Shown: one piece after another, positions 1 to 8,140 of the stretch | Layout of the letters: each line of letters begins with the position of its first letter | Numbering within the stretch: position 1 is the stretch's first letter | Origin: Methylococcaceae bacterium NSP1-2 | GTDB taxonomy: Bacteria > Pseudomonadota > Gammaproteobacteria > Methylococcales > Methylomonadaceae | Direction of reading: 5' to 3' | Assembly: GCA_002256685.1 (NCBI GenBank) | Contig: NQJH01000018.1 | Span: forward strand, 1-11,150 | DNA: 11,150 bases | Made by a program: the position numbers and the translations under genes | Notes under the pieces: generated by a model | Told to the model about the DNA's origin: nothing | The model's database searches: none | What the model saw: only the letters and a program-made list of their open reading frames with translations

Positions 1-248
1 ATATTGAATTATTGGGGCTAATAGAAATTTATCGCGGATATGGTATTGGCACACAGCTTTTAAATTGGGCAGAAACAGAAGCGCGTTATCAATCCAATAA
101 CCTTTGGTTAGTCACGTCGTCATTTAATCAACGCGCCTTGCAGTTTTATTCACGCCACGGTTTTCAATCAGTCGGCACACTTGAAGGCTTAGTACACCCT
201 GATTACGATGAAATATTACTGCGTAAACCACTAATAAATTGCGCGTAA
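1..248 (+). CDS. GNAT-family N-acetyltransferase, C-terminal part (5' end outside window)
   Basis: The reading frame is open to the left edge (codons from base 3), so the gene starts upstream and only about 82 residues are visible. The segment RGYGIGTQLL matches the acetyl-CoA pyrophosphate-binding motif A of GNAT enzymes (R/Q-x-x-G-x-G/A). NQRALQFYSRHGF matches the later motif B, in which N, A, FY and GF are typical. A TTG at 12 is possible on paper but would begin inside the fold, just before motif A, so it is not a credible start. The family transfers an acetyl group from acetyl-CoA to an amine; the substrate cannot be told. It ends 72 nt before purB on the same strand, so co-transcription is possible but not shown. 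Confidence 0.85.
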   Translation, partial: IELLGLIEIYRGYGIGTQLLNWAETEARYQSNNLWLVTSSFNQRALQFYSRHGFQSVGTLEGLVHPDYDEILLRKPLINCA

Positions 249-320
249 AACTCATTTTAGTTTTCAAATTGGCTTGTGAGAATTAAACTGGAGTTATTTA
301 GTTACTTAACAGGATAATCC

Positions 321-1685
321 ATGACTCATTTTGCTTTAACCGCACTTTCACCGATTGATGGTCGCTATGCCGACAAAGTCGAAGCTCTTCGCCCTATTTT
401 TAGTGAATATGGGCTGATTCGTTTCCGTGTTCTGGTTGAGGTGCGTTGGCTACAAGCACTAGCCGTTCATCCGCTTATTGTTGAAGTTGCACCATTCAGT
501 GATGAGGCTAATCAGTTATTAAACAACATCGTGGCTAATTTTTCCGCTGTTGATGCTGAGCGCGTCAAAATCATTGAAAAAACCACTAACCACGATGTCA
601 AAGCCGTCGAATATTTGCTGAAAGAAAAAATTGCTGGCTGTGCGGAACTGGAGCAAGTCAGTGAATTTATTCATTTTGCCTGTACCTCAGAAGATATTAA
701 TAATTTGTCTTATGCGTTGATGTTGCAAGAAGGACGTAAAGTAATACTTACCCAAATTGATGACTGTATCGCCGCATTAAAAAAACTGGCGTTAGAAACT
801 GCGGCGCAACCGATGTTATCACGGACTCATGGGCAATCAGCGACACCGACGACAGTCGGTAAAGAATTTGCCAATGTGGTAGCGCGTTTATCACGTCAAA
901 AACAGCAATTAGAATCCGTTGCGTTATTGGGTAAAGTCAATGGTGCGGTGGGTAATTATAATGCCCACGCGGTGGCTTATCCTGATGTCGATTGGGCTGA
1001 ATTTGCCCAGTGTTTTGTCGAATCCTTAGGTTTGCAATGGAATCCTTATACCACGCAGATTGAACCGCATGATTATATTGCGGAGTTTTTCCACGCTTTA
1101 TCACGCTTTAATACCATTTTATTGGATTTTGACCGCGATATTTGGGGTTATATTTCTCTGGGTTATTTTAAGCAAAGAACCATTGCTGGAGAAATTGGTT
1201 CGTCCACCATGCCGCATAAAGTTAATCCAATTGATTTTGAAAATTCAGAAGGTAATTTAGGTATTGCCAATGCAATGTTTGGTTTTCTGGCAGAAAAATT
1301 GCCCGTATCACGCTGGCAACGGGATTTAACCGATTCGACGGTGTTGCGTAATATTGGTGTTGGTATCGCGCATACCAGCATAGCGATTCAAGCCAGTTTA
1401 AAAGGTATCTCTAAATTACAGATTAACATTGAAGCCATTGACGCGGATTTGAATGCCAATTGGGAAGTATTAGCCGAACCTGTGCAAACGGTCATGCGCC
1501 GTTATGGCATTGAAAAACCGTATGAGAAATTAAAAGAATTGACCAGAGGACAGCGCATTACGCCTGACCAATTGTGGGTTTTTATTGAAAAATTAGACAT
1601 ACCTGAGGATGCTAAAGTTGCGTTATTAGCACTGACACCGCGTGACTACACGGGTTATGCAGCGCAGTTAGCGAAAGATATTTAA
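321..1685 (+). CDS. purB: Adenylosuccinate lyase
   Basis: A cytosolic enzyme of the fumarase/aspartase superfamily that acts twice in purine synthesis: SAICAR to AICAR plus fumarate, and adenylosuccinate to AMP plus fumarate. It is 454 residues long, close to the E. coli enzyme (456), and its N-terminus (LTALSPIDGRYADKV) is of the E. coli type. The superfamily signature GSSTMPHKVNP lies at residues 293-303; Ser295 in that flexible loop is the expected catalytic base. His170 in SRTHGQ is the expected general acid. TSEDINNL is the conserved early active-site segment. The ATG at 321 is preceded by AGGA at 311-314 with 6 nt spacing, which supports this start. I see no clear promoter in the 72 nt gap upstream. 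The gene converges on the O-antigen ligase-like gene, with a palindromic repeat between them. Confidence 0.97.
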   Translation: MTHFALTALSPIDGRYADKVEALRPIFSEYGLIRFRVLVEVRWLQALAVHPLIVEVAPFSDEANQLLNNIVANFSAVDAERVKIIEKTTNHDVKAVEYLLKEKIAGCAELEQVSEFIHFACTSEDINNLSYALMLQEGRKVILTQIDDCIAALKKLALETAAQPMLSRTHGQSATPTTVGKEFANVVARLSRQKQQLESVALLGKVNGAVGNYNAHAVAYPDVDWAEFAQCFVESLGLQWNPYTTQIEPHDYIAEFFHALSRFNTILLDFDRDIWGYISLGYFKQRTIAGEIGSSTMPHKVNPIDFENSEGNLGIANAMFGFLAEKLPVSRWQRDLTDSTVLRNIGVGIAHTSIAIQASLKGISKLQINIEAIDADLNANWEVLAEPVQTVMRRYGIEKPYEKLKELTRGQRITPDQLWVFIEKLDIPEDAKVALLALTPRDYTGYAAQLAKDI

Positions 1686-1712
1686 CACTGTTGTAGGGTA
1701 CTGACATTATAA

Positions 1713-1772
1713 GCAGGAGTCCAATAGCTTCAGCTATTGGCTAGAAAACAGCTAAAGCTGTTTTACTCCTGC
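1713..1772. repeat. Two-hairpin palindromic element, copy 1 (perfect three-way junction)
   Basis: Sixty bases with nested perfect symmetry. The outer arms GCAGGAGT (1713-1720) and ACTCCTGC (1765-1772) pair over 8 bp. Inside are hairpin A, CCAATAGCT/AGCTATTGG (1721-1729 with 1732-1740), and hairpin B, AAAACAGCT/AGCTGTTTT (1745-1753 with 1756-1764). The self-complementary CTAG (1741-1744) separates them. A second, inverted copy lies at 10184-10249. It resembles REP doublets (REPIN-like) in design. It lies 27 nt after the purB stop and overlaps the 3' end of the convergent ligase-like gene, so it could end transcription or protect 3' ends for both. That role is inferred. There is no long T-run beyond the TTTT arm of hairpin B. 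Confidence 0.85.
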
Positions 1773-2966
1773 GTAACTTGTGGGTAATGTCGTGGCGCGT
1801 GCTGCAAAACACAAGGCTATCATCGTGGTAAACCAATGCCCCTCCGTGTGATCCAGCAACGGTGAATTAAATAAACTAGTGGTGATTAGTGTCACTAACA
1901 AACCTTGAGCCATCCATTTATCTTGTTCAGGCAATGTTCTCGCGTAGTAATATTGACTGGCAAAAAATCCTAAATAGAAAAACAATCCTATCGCCCCTAA
2001 CTGCACACCTATCAAGAAAAATTCATTGTGTGGATTGTTGGCTTCTTTACCTGAGATACGCTGATAGGCTTTAGTAAAATTACCCGTGCCGTGTCCGAAT
2101 ATTGGTTTTTTAGCAATCAATTTTGCTGAGTATTTCCAGAAGGTAAAACGTTCGCCCATCGAAAATTCGCCTTCTTTAGGGTGTCCATGCAAATATGACT
2201 GCATGGTCGCGACCCCTTCTTTAATGCGCGTGGCTTTATTTGAAAATTTGATAAAACCGCCTAGAAAAATAGCCATCATCAACACAGCAAGCAACAGCCC
2301 TTTTTTAGTAAACCGCTGCACGGCAAATAATAAACTCAGAACAATAAAAATTAATTGCCCCGTGCGTCCTTGCGATACGAAAAATAGGTTATACAGACAC
2401 AGTAATAGTATTGTTATATAGAGTATCTGCACAAGACCCCTGCTATCGAAGGCTTTGTGGGTGATAAAAAACGCAAAGAAAGCGATGAAAATACCGTGCG
2501 TGATATAGCTTTTAAAATACGGCAAGCATTGTAGATTGACACAAAACAAATCCATGTTCATTAATTGTGAGCCTATCACCGTCACCACTGAAGCGGCAAT
2601 AAACGCGCCCCATGCCCATCGGCGGTAACGTTGCTCAGTTAAAAATGGCAGTAATAGTGGAATGAACAGTAACTCGCGGTATTTTTTTAGCATGGCAACC
2701 CCGTCACTGCGGGAAGCATCGCCATGATGTGTACCAACCAGAAAACAAGCAAATAACAACAAAGACCACAGCGCGACAGGATTATTTTTTAGCGTATTGG
2801 ATAAGTGCCTAAATTGCCCAGACATACCCCATAACAACGCTAATACCACTGATAACGCAATCGCTAAGGCAGTGGAAAAATAGATGCTCACCAAAAATAA
2901 CGCGACACAATAGCCGCCTACTTCGCTTGCTGTTATTTGTGTCTTTGCAAATTCAGTTATTTTCAT
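1752..2966 (-). CDS. O-antigen ligase / polymerase-like membrane protein (WaaL/Wzy superfamily)
   Basis: A polytopic inner-membrane protein of 404 residues with about ten hydrophobic segments along the chain. The large periplasmic-loop region carries the family's hallmarks: SQGRTG (residues 198-203, with Arg201), GERFTFWKYS (271-280) and GHGTGNF (291-297) followed by NNPHNEFF (310-317, with His313). Known members either transfer undecaprenyl-linked glycan to lipid A-core (WaaL), polymerise O-units (Wzy) or glycosylate pilins. Sequence alone does not separate these, so no symbol is given. It is the last gene of a minus-strand block, 7 nt after the hydrolase stop. No glycosyltransferase genes are adjacent, which is unusual for a polysaccharide locus but common for stand-alone WaaL-like genes. 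Its last six codons (AGVKQL) and TAG stop lie inside the palindromic repeat, so the C-terminus may have been altered by repeat insertion. Confidence 0.88.
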   Translation of the reverse strand: MKITEFAKTQITASEVGGYCVALFLVSIYFSTALAIALSVVLALLWGMSGQFRHLSNTLKNNPVALWSLLLFACFLVGTHHGDASRSDGVAMLKKYRELLFIPLLLPFLTEQRYRRWAWGAFIAASVVTVIGSQLMNMDLFCVNLQCLPYFKSYITHGIFIAFFAFFITHKAFDSRGLVQILYITILLLCLYNLFFVSQGRTGQLIFIVLSLLFAVQRFTKKGLLLAVLMMAIFLGGFIKFSNKATRIKEGVATMQSYLHGHPKEGEFSMGERFTFWKYSAKLIAKKPIFGHGTGNFTKAYQRISGKEANNPHNEFFLIGVQLGAIGLFFYLGFFASQYYYARTLPEQDKWMAQGLLVTLITTSLFNSPLLDHTEGHWFTTMIALCFAARATTLPTSYAGVKQL

Positions 2967-2973
2967 GGCTTTG

Positions 2974-3741
2974 TTAGCTCTGCATTAAAAAATCGGCAAC
3001 GCGGGTGATAAAAACCGTTGGCTGTTGGACGTGTAGCCAATGCCCTGCTTCAGCTACAATGTTTAACGTAGCTGTTGGAAATAACTGACTTAAATCGCCC
3101 GCTTTAACATAATGTGATTGTTCACCTGCAATAAATAAGGCGTTACCTTTAAATGGTGTAAGTTCATCGGTATTAGGAAACGCAGCAATAGCAGGCGCGG
3201 CGTGTTGAAAAATATCCAAATCAACCCGCCAACGATACCCGCCATTTACTAGGACTAAATTTTGCAATAAAAATTGCCGATAACTCAATTCAGGTATCGC
3301 CGTTGCCAAAAAATCATCCGCCTGTTTACGGTTGCTGATTTGCGCTAATGGCACGGATTTTAACGCGCCAACTGTGGCGTTAAAGCAATGCGTGTAACTG
3401 ACGGGGGCAATATCGGCAACAATTAGTTTATTAATATAATCAGGGTGATTAAATGCGAACCACATTGCCACTTTACCGCCCATGCTATGACCTAACAGAC
3501 TGACTTTCGTTAATGCCTGTTGCTCAATAAACGTCAATAAATCTGCCGCCATTGTTGGGTAATCCATAGCGGGATCATGAAAAGACGCGCCATGATTACG
3601 TTGGTCGGGGACATAAACATGAAACTGAGCTGACAATTTTTCTGCCACGCTACGCCAATTACGCGCAGAGGCAAAAAAACCATGCAGGATAATCAGTGGC
3701 GGATTGTTTGAATCGCCAAACTCTTCAAAGACTAATTTCAT
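2974..3741 (-). CDS. Alpha/beta-hydrolase, YbfF-type esterase
   Basis: From the ATG at 3741-3739 the protein is 255 residues, matching E. coli YbfF (254), a small acyl-ester/thioesterase. Visible features are the oxyanion-hole segment HGFF (20-23), DQRNHG (46-51), the nucleophile elbow GHSMGG (84-89, Ser86) and the catalytic His234 in AGHWLH. No Asp sits at the usual post-strand-7 place (IAGEQSHYV). Asp110 in VADIAPV is the likely triad acid, as I recall for YbfF (inference). The frame extends upstream to 3792, but those 17 residues overlap the DUF445 gene and look nothing like the family. The chosen ATG shares one base with the upstream TAA stop (TAATG), implying translational coupling. No signal peptide, so cytosolic. 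Its natural substrate is unknown. Confidence 0.9.
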   Translation of the reverse strand: MKLVFEEFGDSNNPPLIILHGFFASARNWRSVAEKLSAQFHVYVPDQRNHGASFHDPAMDYPTMAADLLTFIEQQALTKVSLLGHSMGGKVAMWFAFNHPDYINKLIVADIAPVSYTHCFNATVGALKSVPLAQISNRKQADDFLATAIPELSYRQFLLQNLVLVNGGYRWRVDLDIFQHAAPAIAAFPNTDELTPFKGNALFIAGEQSHYVKAGDLSQLFPTATLNIVAEAGHWLHVQQPTVFITRVADFLMQS

Positions 3742-4457
3742 TAAGCAAACGCGAATATCGCGCCCATTACACCGCCAAAAACACCACCCCATACCACTAA
3801 CCAGCCAAGATGTTCGCTAATAATGAGTTGCACCATTTCTTTAACGAGTTGCGGGGTTAATTCGCTCAGGCGTTTATCAATCACGGTTTCAATTTTGCTG
3901 ACAATATCTTCGCCGATTTTGTGGGCATTTAAACCATGCTGTAAGGCAGCTTTAAAATTATCGGACTCAACCATATCCAGTAAAGTGACGCGCATTTTTT
4001 CGGTGAATGGTTCTTTTAACGGGACTAAGGCTTCTGTACCGCCCATCATCATTAACATACCGCCGAACGATGATTCCATAATCGATGATACTAAGCCTTC
4101 ATAAATTTTGTCATAATCAACGGCATCCAATAACGGCTGTAAATTTAATAGTTTGCCGCCTTGTTGTTCTTCGGTTTCGATAAACTGTTCAATGTTTTGC
4201 GTGGTAAAAAACTGCTCCATCATTAATTGCTTGATGGACAACTTAAATTCTTCAAAACGGTCAGGTATGACCCCAGAGCCGTATAAATAAGGCACTTTTT
4301 CAAATAGCATATAAATGGCTAACCAGTTAGTAATCGCGCCAGATAGGGCAAAAAAACCAATGGATTTAATAAATCCTATTTCGGACAGTGTCCCAAGGAT
4401 AATGATAGCAACGGCGGTAGCATTGGTGATAAAACTTTTATTTAATCGGTTTTTCAT
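3741..4457 (-). CDS. DUF445-family membrane protein
   Basis: A 238-residue protein of unknown function. The N-terminus has hydrophobic segments around residues 11-30 and 33-51, and the C-terminus has another (218-237). Between them is a long amphipathic, mostly helical stretch. The family's characteristic segment is visible: GAITNWLAIYMLFEKVP (40-56) followed by GSGVIPDRFEEFK (60-72). A short Met/Gly-rich patch, FGGMLMMMGG (131-140), is in the middle. DUF445 proteins are inner-membrane-anchored with a large soluble part; no biochemical role can be assigned. It is the first gene of the minus-strand block and overlaps the hydrolase start by one base. The ATG at 4457 has no evident Shine-Dalgarno sequence; an A-rich leader precedes it. 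A promoter is predicted at 4500-4527. Confidence 0.82.
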   Translation of the reverse strand: MKNRLNKSFITNATAVAIIILGTLSEIGFIKSIGFFALSGAITNWLAIYMLFEKVPYLYGSGVIPDRFEEFKLSIKQLMMEQFFTTQNIEQFIETEEQQGGKLLNLQPLLDAVDYDKIYEGLVSSIMESSFGGMLMMMGGTEALVPLKEPFTEKMRVTLLDMVESDNFKAALQHGLNAHKIGEDIVSKIETVIDKRLSELTPQLVKEMVQLIISEHLGWLVVWGGVFGGVMGAIFAFA

Positions 4458-4499
4458 TGTTTTTTGTTAAAAGTAGGGCTTGTGTTGATAGATCAAAGC

Positions 4500-4527
4500 A
4501 CTATATTTTAAAGCACACGCCTGTAAA
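4500..4527 (-). promoter_or_regulatory. Sigma70-like promoter for the DUF445-hydrolase-ligase block
   Basis: Read on the minus strand: TTTACA (-35, 4527-4522; 5/6 to consensus), a 16 nt spacer, then TATAGT (-10, 4505-4500; 5/6). Transcription would start near 4493 and leave a leader of about 36 nt before the ATG at 4457. This is the best promoter match I found in this intergenic region. It is predicted by eye only. Confidence 0.5.
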
Positions 4528-4574
4528 ATGCTGTGATATTCATAAACCCTTGTTTTTCGCATCACTCCGTAAGG

Positions 4575-4609
4575 CTCTTAAACTGGATTTAAGAGAATCA
4601 CGCTATACT
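4575..4609 (+). promoter_or_regulatory. Palindrome plus -10 element upstream of mscK-like gene
   Basis: CTCTTAAA (4575-4582) and TTTAAGAG (4588-4595) form a perfect 8-bp inverted repeat around the 5-nt centre CTGGA. Nine bases later is TATACT (4604-4609), a 5/6 match to a -10 box. No good -35 hexamer exists at 16-18 nt spacing; the palindrome occupies that place. This arrangement suits an operator for an activator or repressor, but the regulator is unknown and the promoter is unproven. Confidence 0.35.
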
Positions 4610-4640
4610 TAAGCTTCCGTTTTTAGTCATTGTTTAATTC

Positions 4641-7600
4641 ATGAAAATTATCGCTTTTTCTATTGTGCCTAGCTTATTCTGGTGGGCAAAAAAGCCTGCC
4701 TATCCTACCCTGTTGTTATTACTCATCACGCTTTGCTCAGGCAATGTTTTTGCAGAGTCGCCGACTACACCACCACCGCCAGAGCCAACGAATTACAACG
4801 CGTCACAGGATATTACCAAAGACAGTTTACAAGCTAAAATTGACGCGCTGACAGCCCGAAAAGGCTTAGATGAGGCACTAAAATCTAGGATAATTGCTGC
4901 TTATCAATCAGCCCAAGATGAATTGAATAATATTAAAGCGTTTAACGAGCGAGAGATTGCTTTTAAAACGGCTATTCAACAAGCCCCTGACTTAACCAAA
5001 AAATTACAAAAAGACATTGACCAAGCGTCAGAAAAACCACCGAAACCCAATGAAGAAGACTTTGTAAAAATTCCTGTTGAAGAACTGACGCAACGGTTAG
5101 TGATTGAGCAAGACAAAGTCAAACAGTTAGATGAGCAAATCAGCAAACTAAGCAACGAGTTAATTGAAGAGCAAACTAACCGCCCCAATCTTATTCGCCA
5201 AGAAAGGCTCAACGCTAAGCAGGAACTTGATGAAGCGAACAAAGCCATACAAGATGCAATCGCCAATGCAGATTCAGATTCAGATGCAAAACTGGCACAA
5301 GACGCACAGAAAATTTATTTAAAAACTCAGATTGACGCTAAAACAGCTAAATTAAATATGCTAGATGCTGAAACGCTCAGTTATGCACCTAGACTTGGCG
5401 TACTTAAAACGCGGTTGCAACTACTGGGATTGCAAAAAGAGGCAATCAGTCCTGTGATTGACACCATAGAAAACGTGTTAAGCGACTTACAACAACAAGA
5501 GGAAAAAGACCGACAGAATGCACTCAGTCAAGCTGAAAAAGACTTAGCAGGTAAACCACTTGTTATTCAAGAGATTACTCGGGAAAACATTCAATACAGT
5601 CAACAGTTACAAACCATTAACGGCAAAATCAGCCATTACAACGAAGAAAAAGCCACTGCCGATAAACAAATTAGTGACATTGATGCGAATTTTAGTAGTG
5701 CGGCAAAGAAAATTGATCTAGCAAGTTTAAGTCCACCGCTGGGTAAAATTTTGCATGAACAGCGACGTAATTTATTAAGCCAAGATAAATTTGTCTCCCA
5801 GTCAGAATCGATACAGACCGAAACAGCAACCACCAATTTGGGGCAGTTAGCCATTGAAGAAAAGCTTAAAAAGCTCGACGATTTTGATGGGTATTTGCAG
5901 CATAAAATGGAGTTAAATGTTGATAAAAAATTGTCTAGGCAAGATCGCATGAAAATTCAAGCTGAATTACGCGTGTTATTAAATTATCAGGTCGAATTAC
6001 TCAACAAATTATCAGTGGCTTACAACAGCTATTTGCGTACCTTGGGTGATTTTGATTTTGTCAGACAACAAAGACACAATAAAGTCGAAAAATTCGCCCT
6101 CTATTTGGATGAACGCTTGTTGTGGGTGCGTAGTTCTGAACTCGCATTCACTGATAATGTTGTCAGCGAGGTTTATCGATCAACTCTTTGGTTACTCTCG
6201 CCTACTAACTGGAATAGTATCCTTAAAAATGTCGCTAATCTGCCTGCTAAAAACCCATTTTTGACGCTGTTTGCCCTACTCAATATAACCATTTTATTGT
6301 TGGCTAAAAATTGGGCGAAACGGCGATTAAAAATTACCTCCGCTAAGGTTGGCAAAATTTATACAGATAATTTTCATTACACGTTGGAGGCGTTAGGTTA
6401 TACCCTGATATTGGTAGCCCCGTTACCGTTGACTGTTACCTATATCGGCTGGCTTTTGAGTAATGTATCGGATAGTAATTTTACTCAGGCGGTTGGTCTA
6501 GGTTTAAATCGAGTCGCCATCGCCTGGTTTTTCTTGCAATTTTTTTATCGCCTGTTTGAACCGACAGGTATTATGCGTAACCATTTTCAATGGCAAGAAG
6601 ACCCCGCAACCTTAATGCGCACACAGTTAGCGTGGATACGTTTTGTTATTTTACCTTGCGGTTTTATTATCAGAGTGACTCTCGCCTCTGGCGTTCCTGC
6701 TTATAGCGATAATCTAGGTCGTTTGGCACTCAATATCAGTCTGCTTGCCGTGGTGCTCTTTTTGACGAAACTACTGCACCCTCGTCATGGATTATTGCAA
6801 CACATCGTTATTGGCGATGCACTTGAGTGGACTCGCTTTGTCCGTTATTTCTGCTACTTAGCGGCATTTTCGCCCTTAATTATCATCGGTTTTTCAGTGA
6901 CCGGCTATTACTTGAGTGCGTTGGAATTACAGCAACAATTAATGGTAACGCTGGCGTTAATTTTTATAATCCATATTCTTTATGAAATAGCCCTACGTTG
7001 GTTGACCTTGGCTAATCGGCAATTAGTGATAAAGAATTTACAGCAAAAACGTAAATCCAGTGCTGATGGTCAAAAACACGTCTCAGTAACCGGCTCAGAA
7101 GATCCTGTATTACCCATTGATGATGAGCAAGTTGATATTCCAGAAGTTAATGCGCAAACTAAAACTATACTGAATGTGTTGTTCTGCTTTAGCTTGGTCG
7201 TGAGTTTTTGGATGATTTGGAAAAATATATTTCCCGCTTTTTCATTTCTGGAACGTATTGAGCTTTGGCAAAACAAAACAATTATCAATAATAAAGAAGT
7301 TTATCAATCAATTACCCTCGTTAATTTATTTCTGGCAGGGATTTATAGTTTTATTACTGTCGTATCGGTGCGAAATTTTTCGGGTGTGACCGAACTGTTA
7401 ATATTTCGACGCGTATCAATGGAAGCGGGGAGCCGCTATGCCGTAAATCAGTTAGCTAAATATACCTTAACGACTATCGGATTTTTTTGTTTCGCCAATG
7501 AGTTAGGTTTCAATTGGTCGCAAGTGCAGTGGCTAGTTGCCGCGCTCAGTGTGGGTTTAGGCTTTGGTTTACAAGAAATTTTTGCCAATTTTGTGTCGGG

Positions 7601-8117
7601 TATTATTCTGTTATTTGAACGTCCGATTCGTGTCGGTGATACTGTCACCATTGGTAATGTCAGTGGCAAAGTCAGTCGTATTCACATGCGAGCCACTACC
7701 TTAATAGATTTCGATCAAAAAGAACTCATCGTCCCGAACAAAACCTTTATCACCACCCAGTTAGTGAATTGGACCTTAAGCGATGCTATTACCCGCGTAG
7801 TCATTACCGTTGGCATCCCTTATGGTTCTGATATTGAATTAGCACACAAAGTGATGCTGGATGCAGTCTGTGCGACACCGCTGGTACTGAAAGACCCTGA
7901 ACCTAGCGTGATGTTGATTGAGTTTTCCGACAGCGCATTAACATTTTCGGTGCGCGTGTTTGTCAGTGAAACAGCAAATCGAATACCAGTTACTCATGCG
8001 CTACATATTCGACTGGCAAAAGCATTAAGCGAACATAATATTGATATTCCTTTTCCACAACGGGATATTCATATTCGTTCGATTCCGTCTGAATGGTGTG
8101 CTAATAAAGCCATTTAA
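4641..8117 (+). CDS. mscK: Large MscS-superfamily mechanosensitive channel, MscK (KefA) type
   Basis: A 1158-residue channel subunit that opens under membrane tension to release solutes on osmotic downshock. A signal peptide ends near NVFA-ES (residue 38), after a hydrophobic run at 23-33. Residues about 40-510 are charged, Gln/Lys/Glu-rich and helical, fitting the periplasmic coiled-coil porin-like domain of MscK. About eleven hydrophobic segments lie between 540 and 993. A charged loop, about 793-840, has an acidic patch. The pore helix and MscS core begin at LVAALSVGLGFGLQEIFANF (965-984), then PIRVGD (995-1000), DFDQKELIVPNK and a C-terminal alpha/beta domain with IPYGSD. This part is nearly the same as in E. 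coli MscK, and the length is close (1120). The related YjeP/MscM type is the alternative. No clear Shine-Dalgarno sequence precedes the ATG at 4641; a GTG at 4665 would shorten the signal peptide. Confidence 0.93.
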   Translation: MKIIAFSIVPSLFWWAKKPAYPTLLLLLITLCSGNVFAESPTTPPPPEPTNYNASQDITKDSLQAKIDALTARKGLDEALKSRIIAAYQSAQDELNNIKAFNEREIAFKTAIQQAPDLTKKLQKDIDQASEKPPKPNEEDFVKIPVEELTQRLVIEQDKVKQLDEQISKLSNELIEEQTNRPNLIRQERLNAKQELDEANKAIQDAIANADSDSDAKLAQDAQKIYLKTQIDAKTAKLNMLDAETLSYAPRLGVLKTRLQLLGLQKEAISPVIDTIENVLSDLQQQEEKDRQNALSQAEKDLAGKPLVIQEITRENIQYSQQLQTINGKISHYNEEKATADKQISDIDANFSSAAKKIDLASLSPPLGKILHEQRRNLLSQDKFVSQSESIQTETATTNLGQLAIEEKLKKLDDFDGYLQHKMELNVDKKLSRQDRMKIQAELRVLLNYQVELLNKLSVAYNSYLRTLGDFDFVRQQRHNKVEKFALYLDERLLWVRSSELAFTDNVVSEVYRSTLWLLSPTNWNSILKNVANLPAKNPFLTLFALLNITILLLAKNWAKRRLKITSAKVGKIYTDNFHYTLEALGYTLILVAPLPLTVTYIGWLLSNVSDSNFTQAVGLGLNRVAIAWFFLQFFYRLFEPTGIMRNHFQWQEDPATLMRTQLAWIRFVILPCGFIIRVTLASGVPAYSDNLGRLALNISLLAVVLFLTKLLHPRHGLLQHIVIGDALEWTRFVRYFCYLAAFSPLIIIGFSVTGYYLSALELQQQLMVTLALIFIIHILYEIALRWLTLANRQLVIKNLQQKRKSSADGQKHVSVTGSEDPVLPIDDEQVDIPEVNAQTKTILNVLFCFSLVVSFWMIWKNIFPAFSFLERIELWQNKTIINNKEVYQSITLVNLFLAGIYSFITVVSVRNFSGVTELLIFRRVSMEAGSRYAVNQLAKYTLTTIGFFCFANELGFNWSQVQWLVAALSVGLGFGLQEIFANFVSGIILLFERPIRVGDTVTIGNVSGKVSRIHMRATTLIDFDQKELIVPNKTFITTQLVNWTLSDAITRVVITVGIPYGSDIELAHKVMLDAVCATPLVLKDPEPSVMLIEFSDSALTFSVRVFVSETANRIPVTHALHIRLAKALSEHNIDIPFPQRDIHIRSIPSEWCANKAI

Positions 8118-8140
8118 ATAAGGCGATTTTCATCATGCCG

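Noticed and set aside
286..296. AACTGGAGT upstream of purB as a remnant of the two-hairpin repeat
   Set aside because: Only 9 bases match the flank of copy 2, and neither hairpin is present; chance is sufficient.
1756..1772. Classical intrinsic terminator after purB
   Set aside because: The hairpins are strong, but no T-run follows beyond the four T in the stem arm, so termination is possible but cannot be called from sequence.
2086..2421. Plus-strand 111-codon open frame inside the ligase-like gene
   Set aside because: It is antisense to a clear membrane protein gene and its translation has no domain-like pattern; a shadow of the real frame.
3742..3792. 17-residue N-terminal extension of the hydrolase (start at 3792)
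   Set aside because: It overlaps the end of the DUF445 gene in another frame, and the residues do not resemble the family; the ATG at 3741 gives the usual length and a TAATG junction.
4976..5950. Minus-strand Ser/Cys-rich open frames within the mscK-like coding region
   Set aside because: They are antisense to the Gln/Lys/Glu-rich coiled-coil region, and the Ser/Cys/Leu-rich composition is the expected complement artefact.
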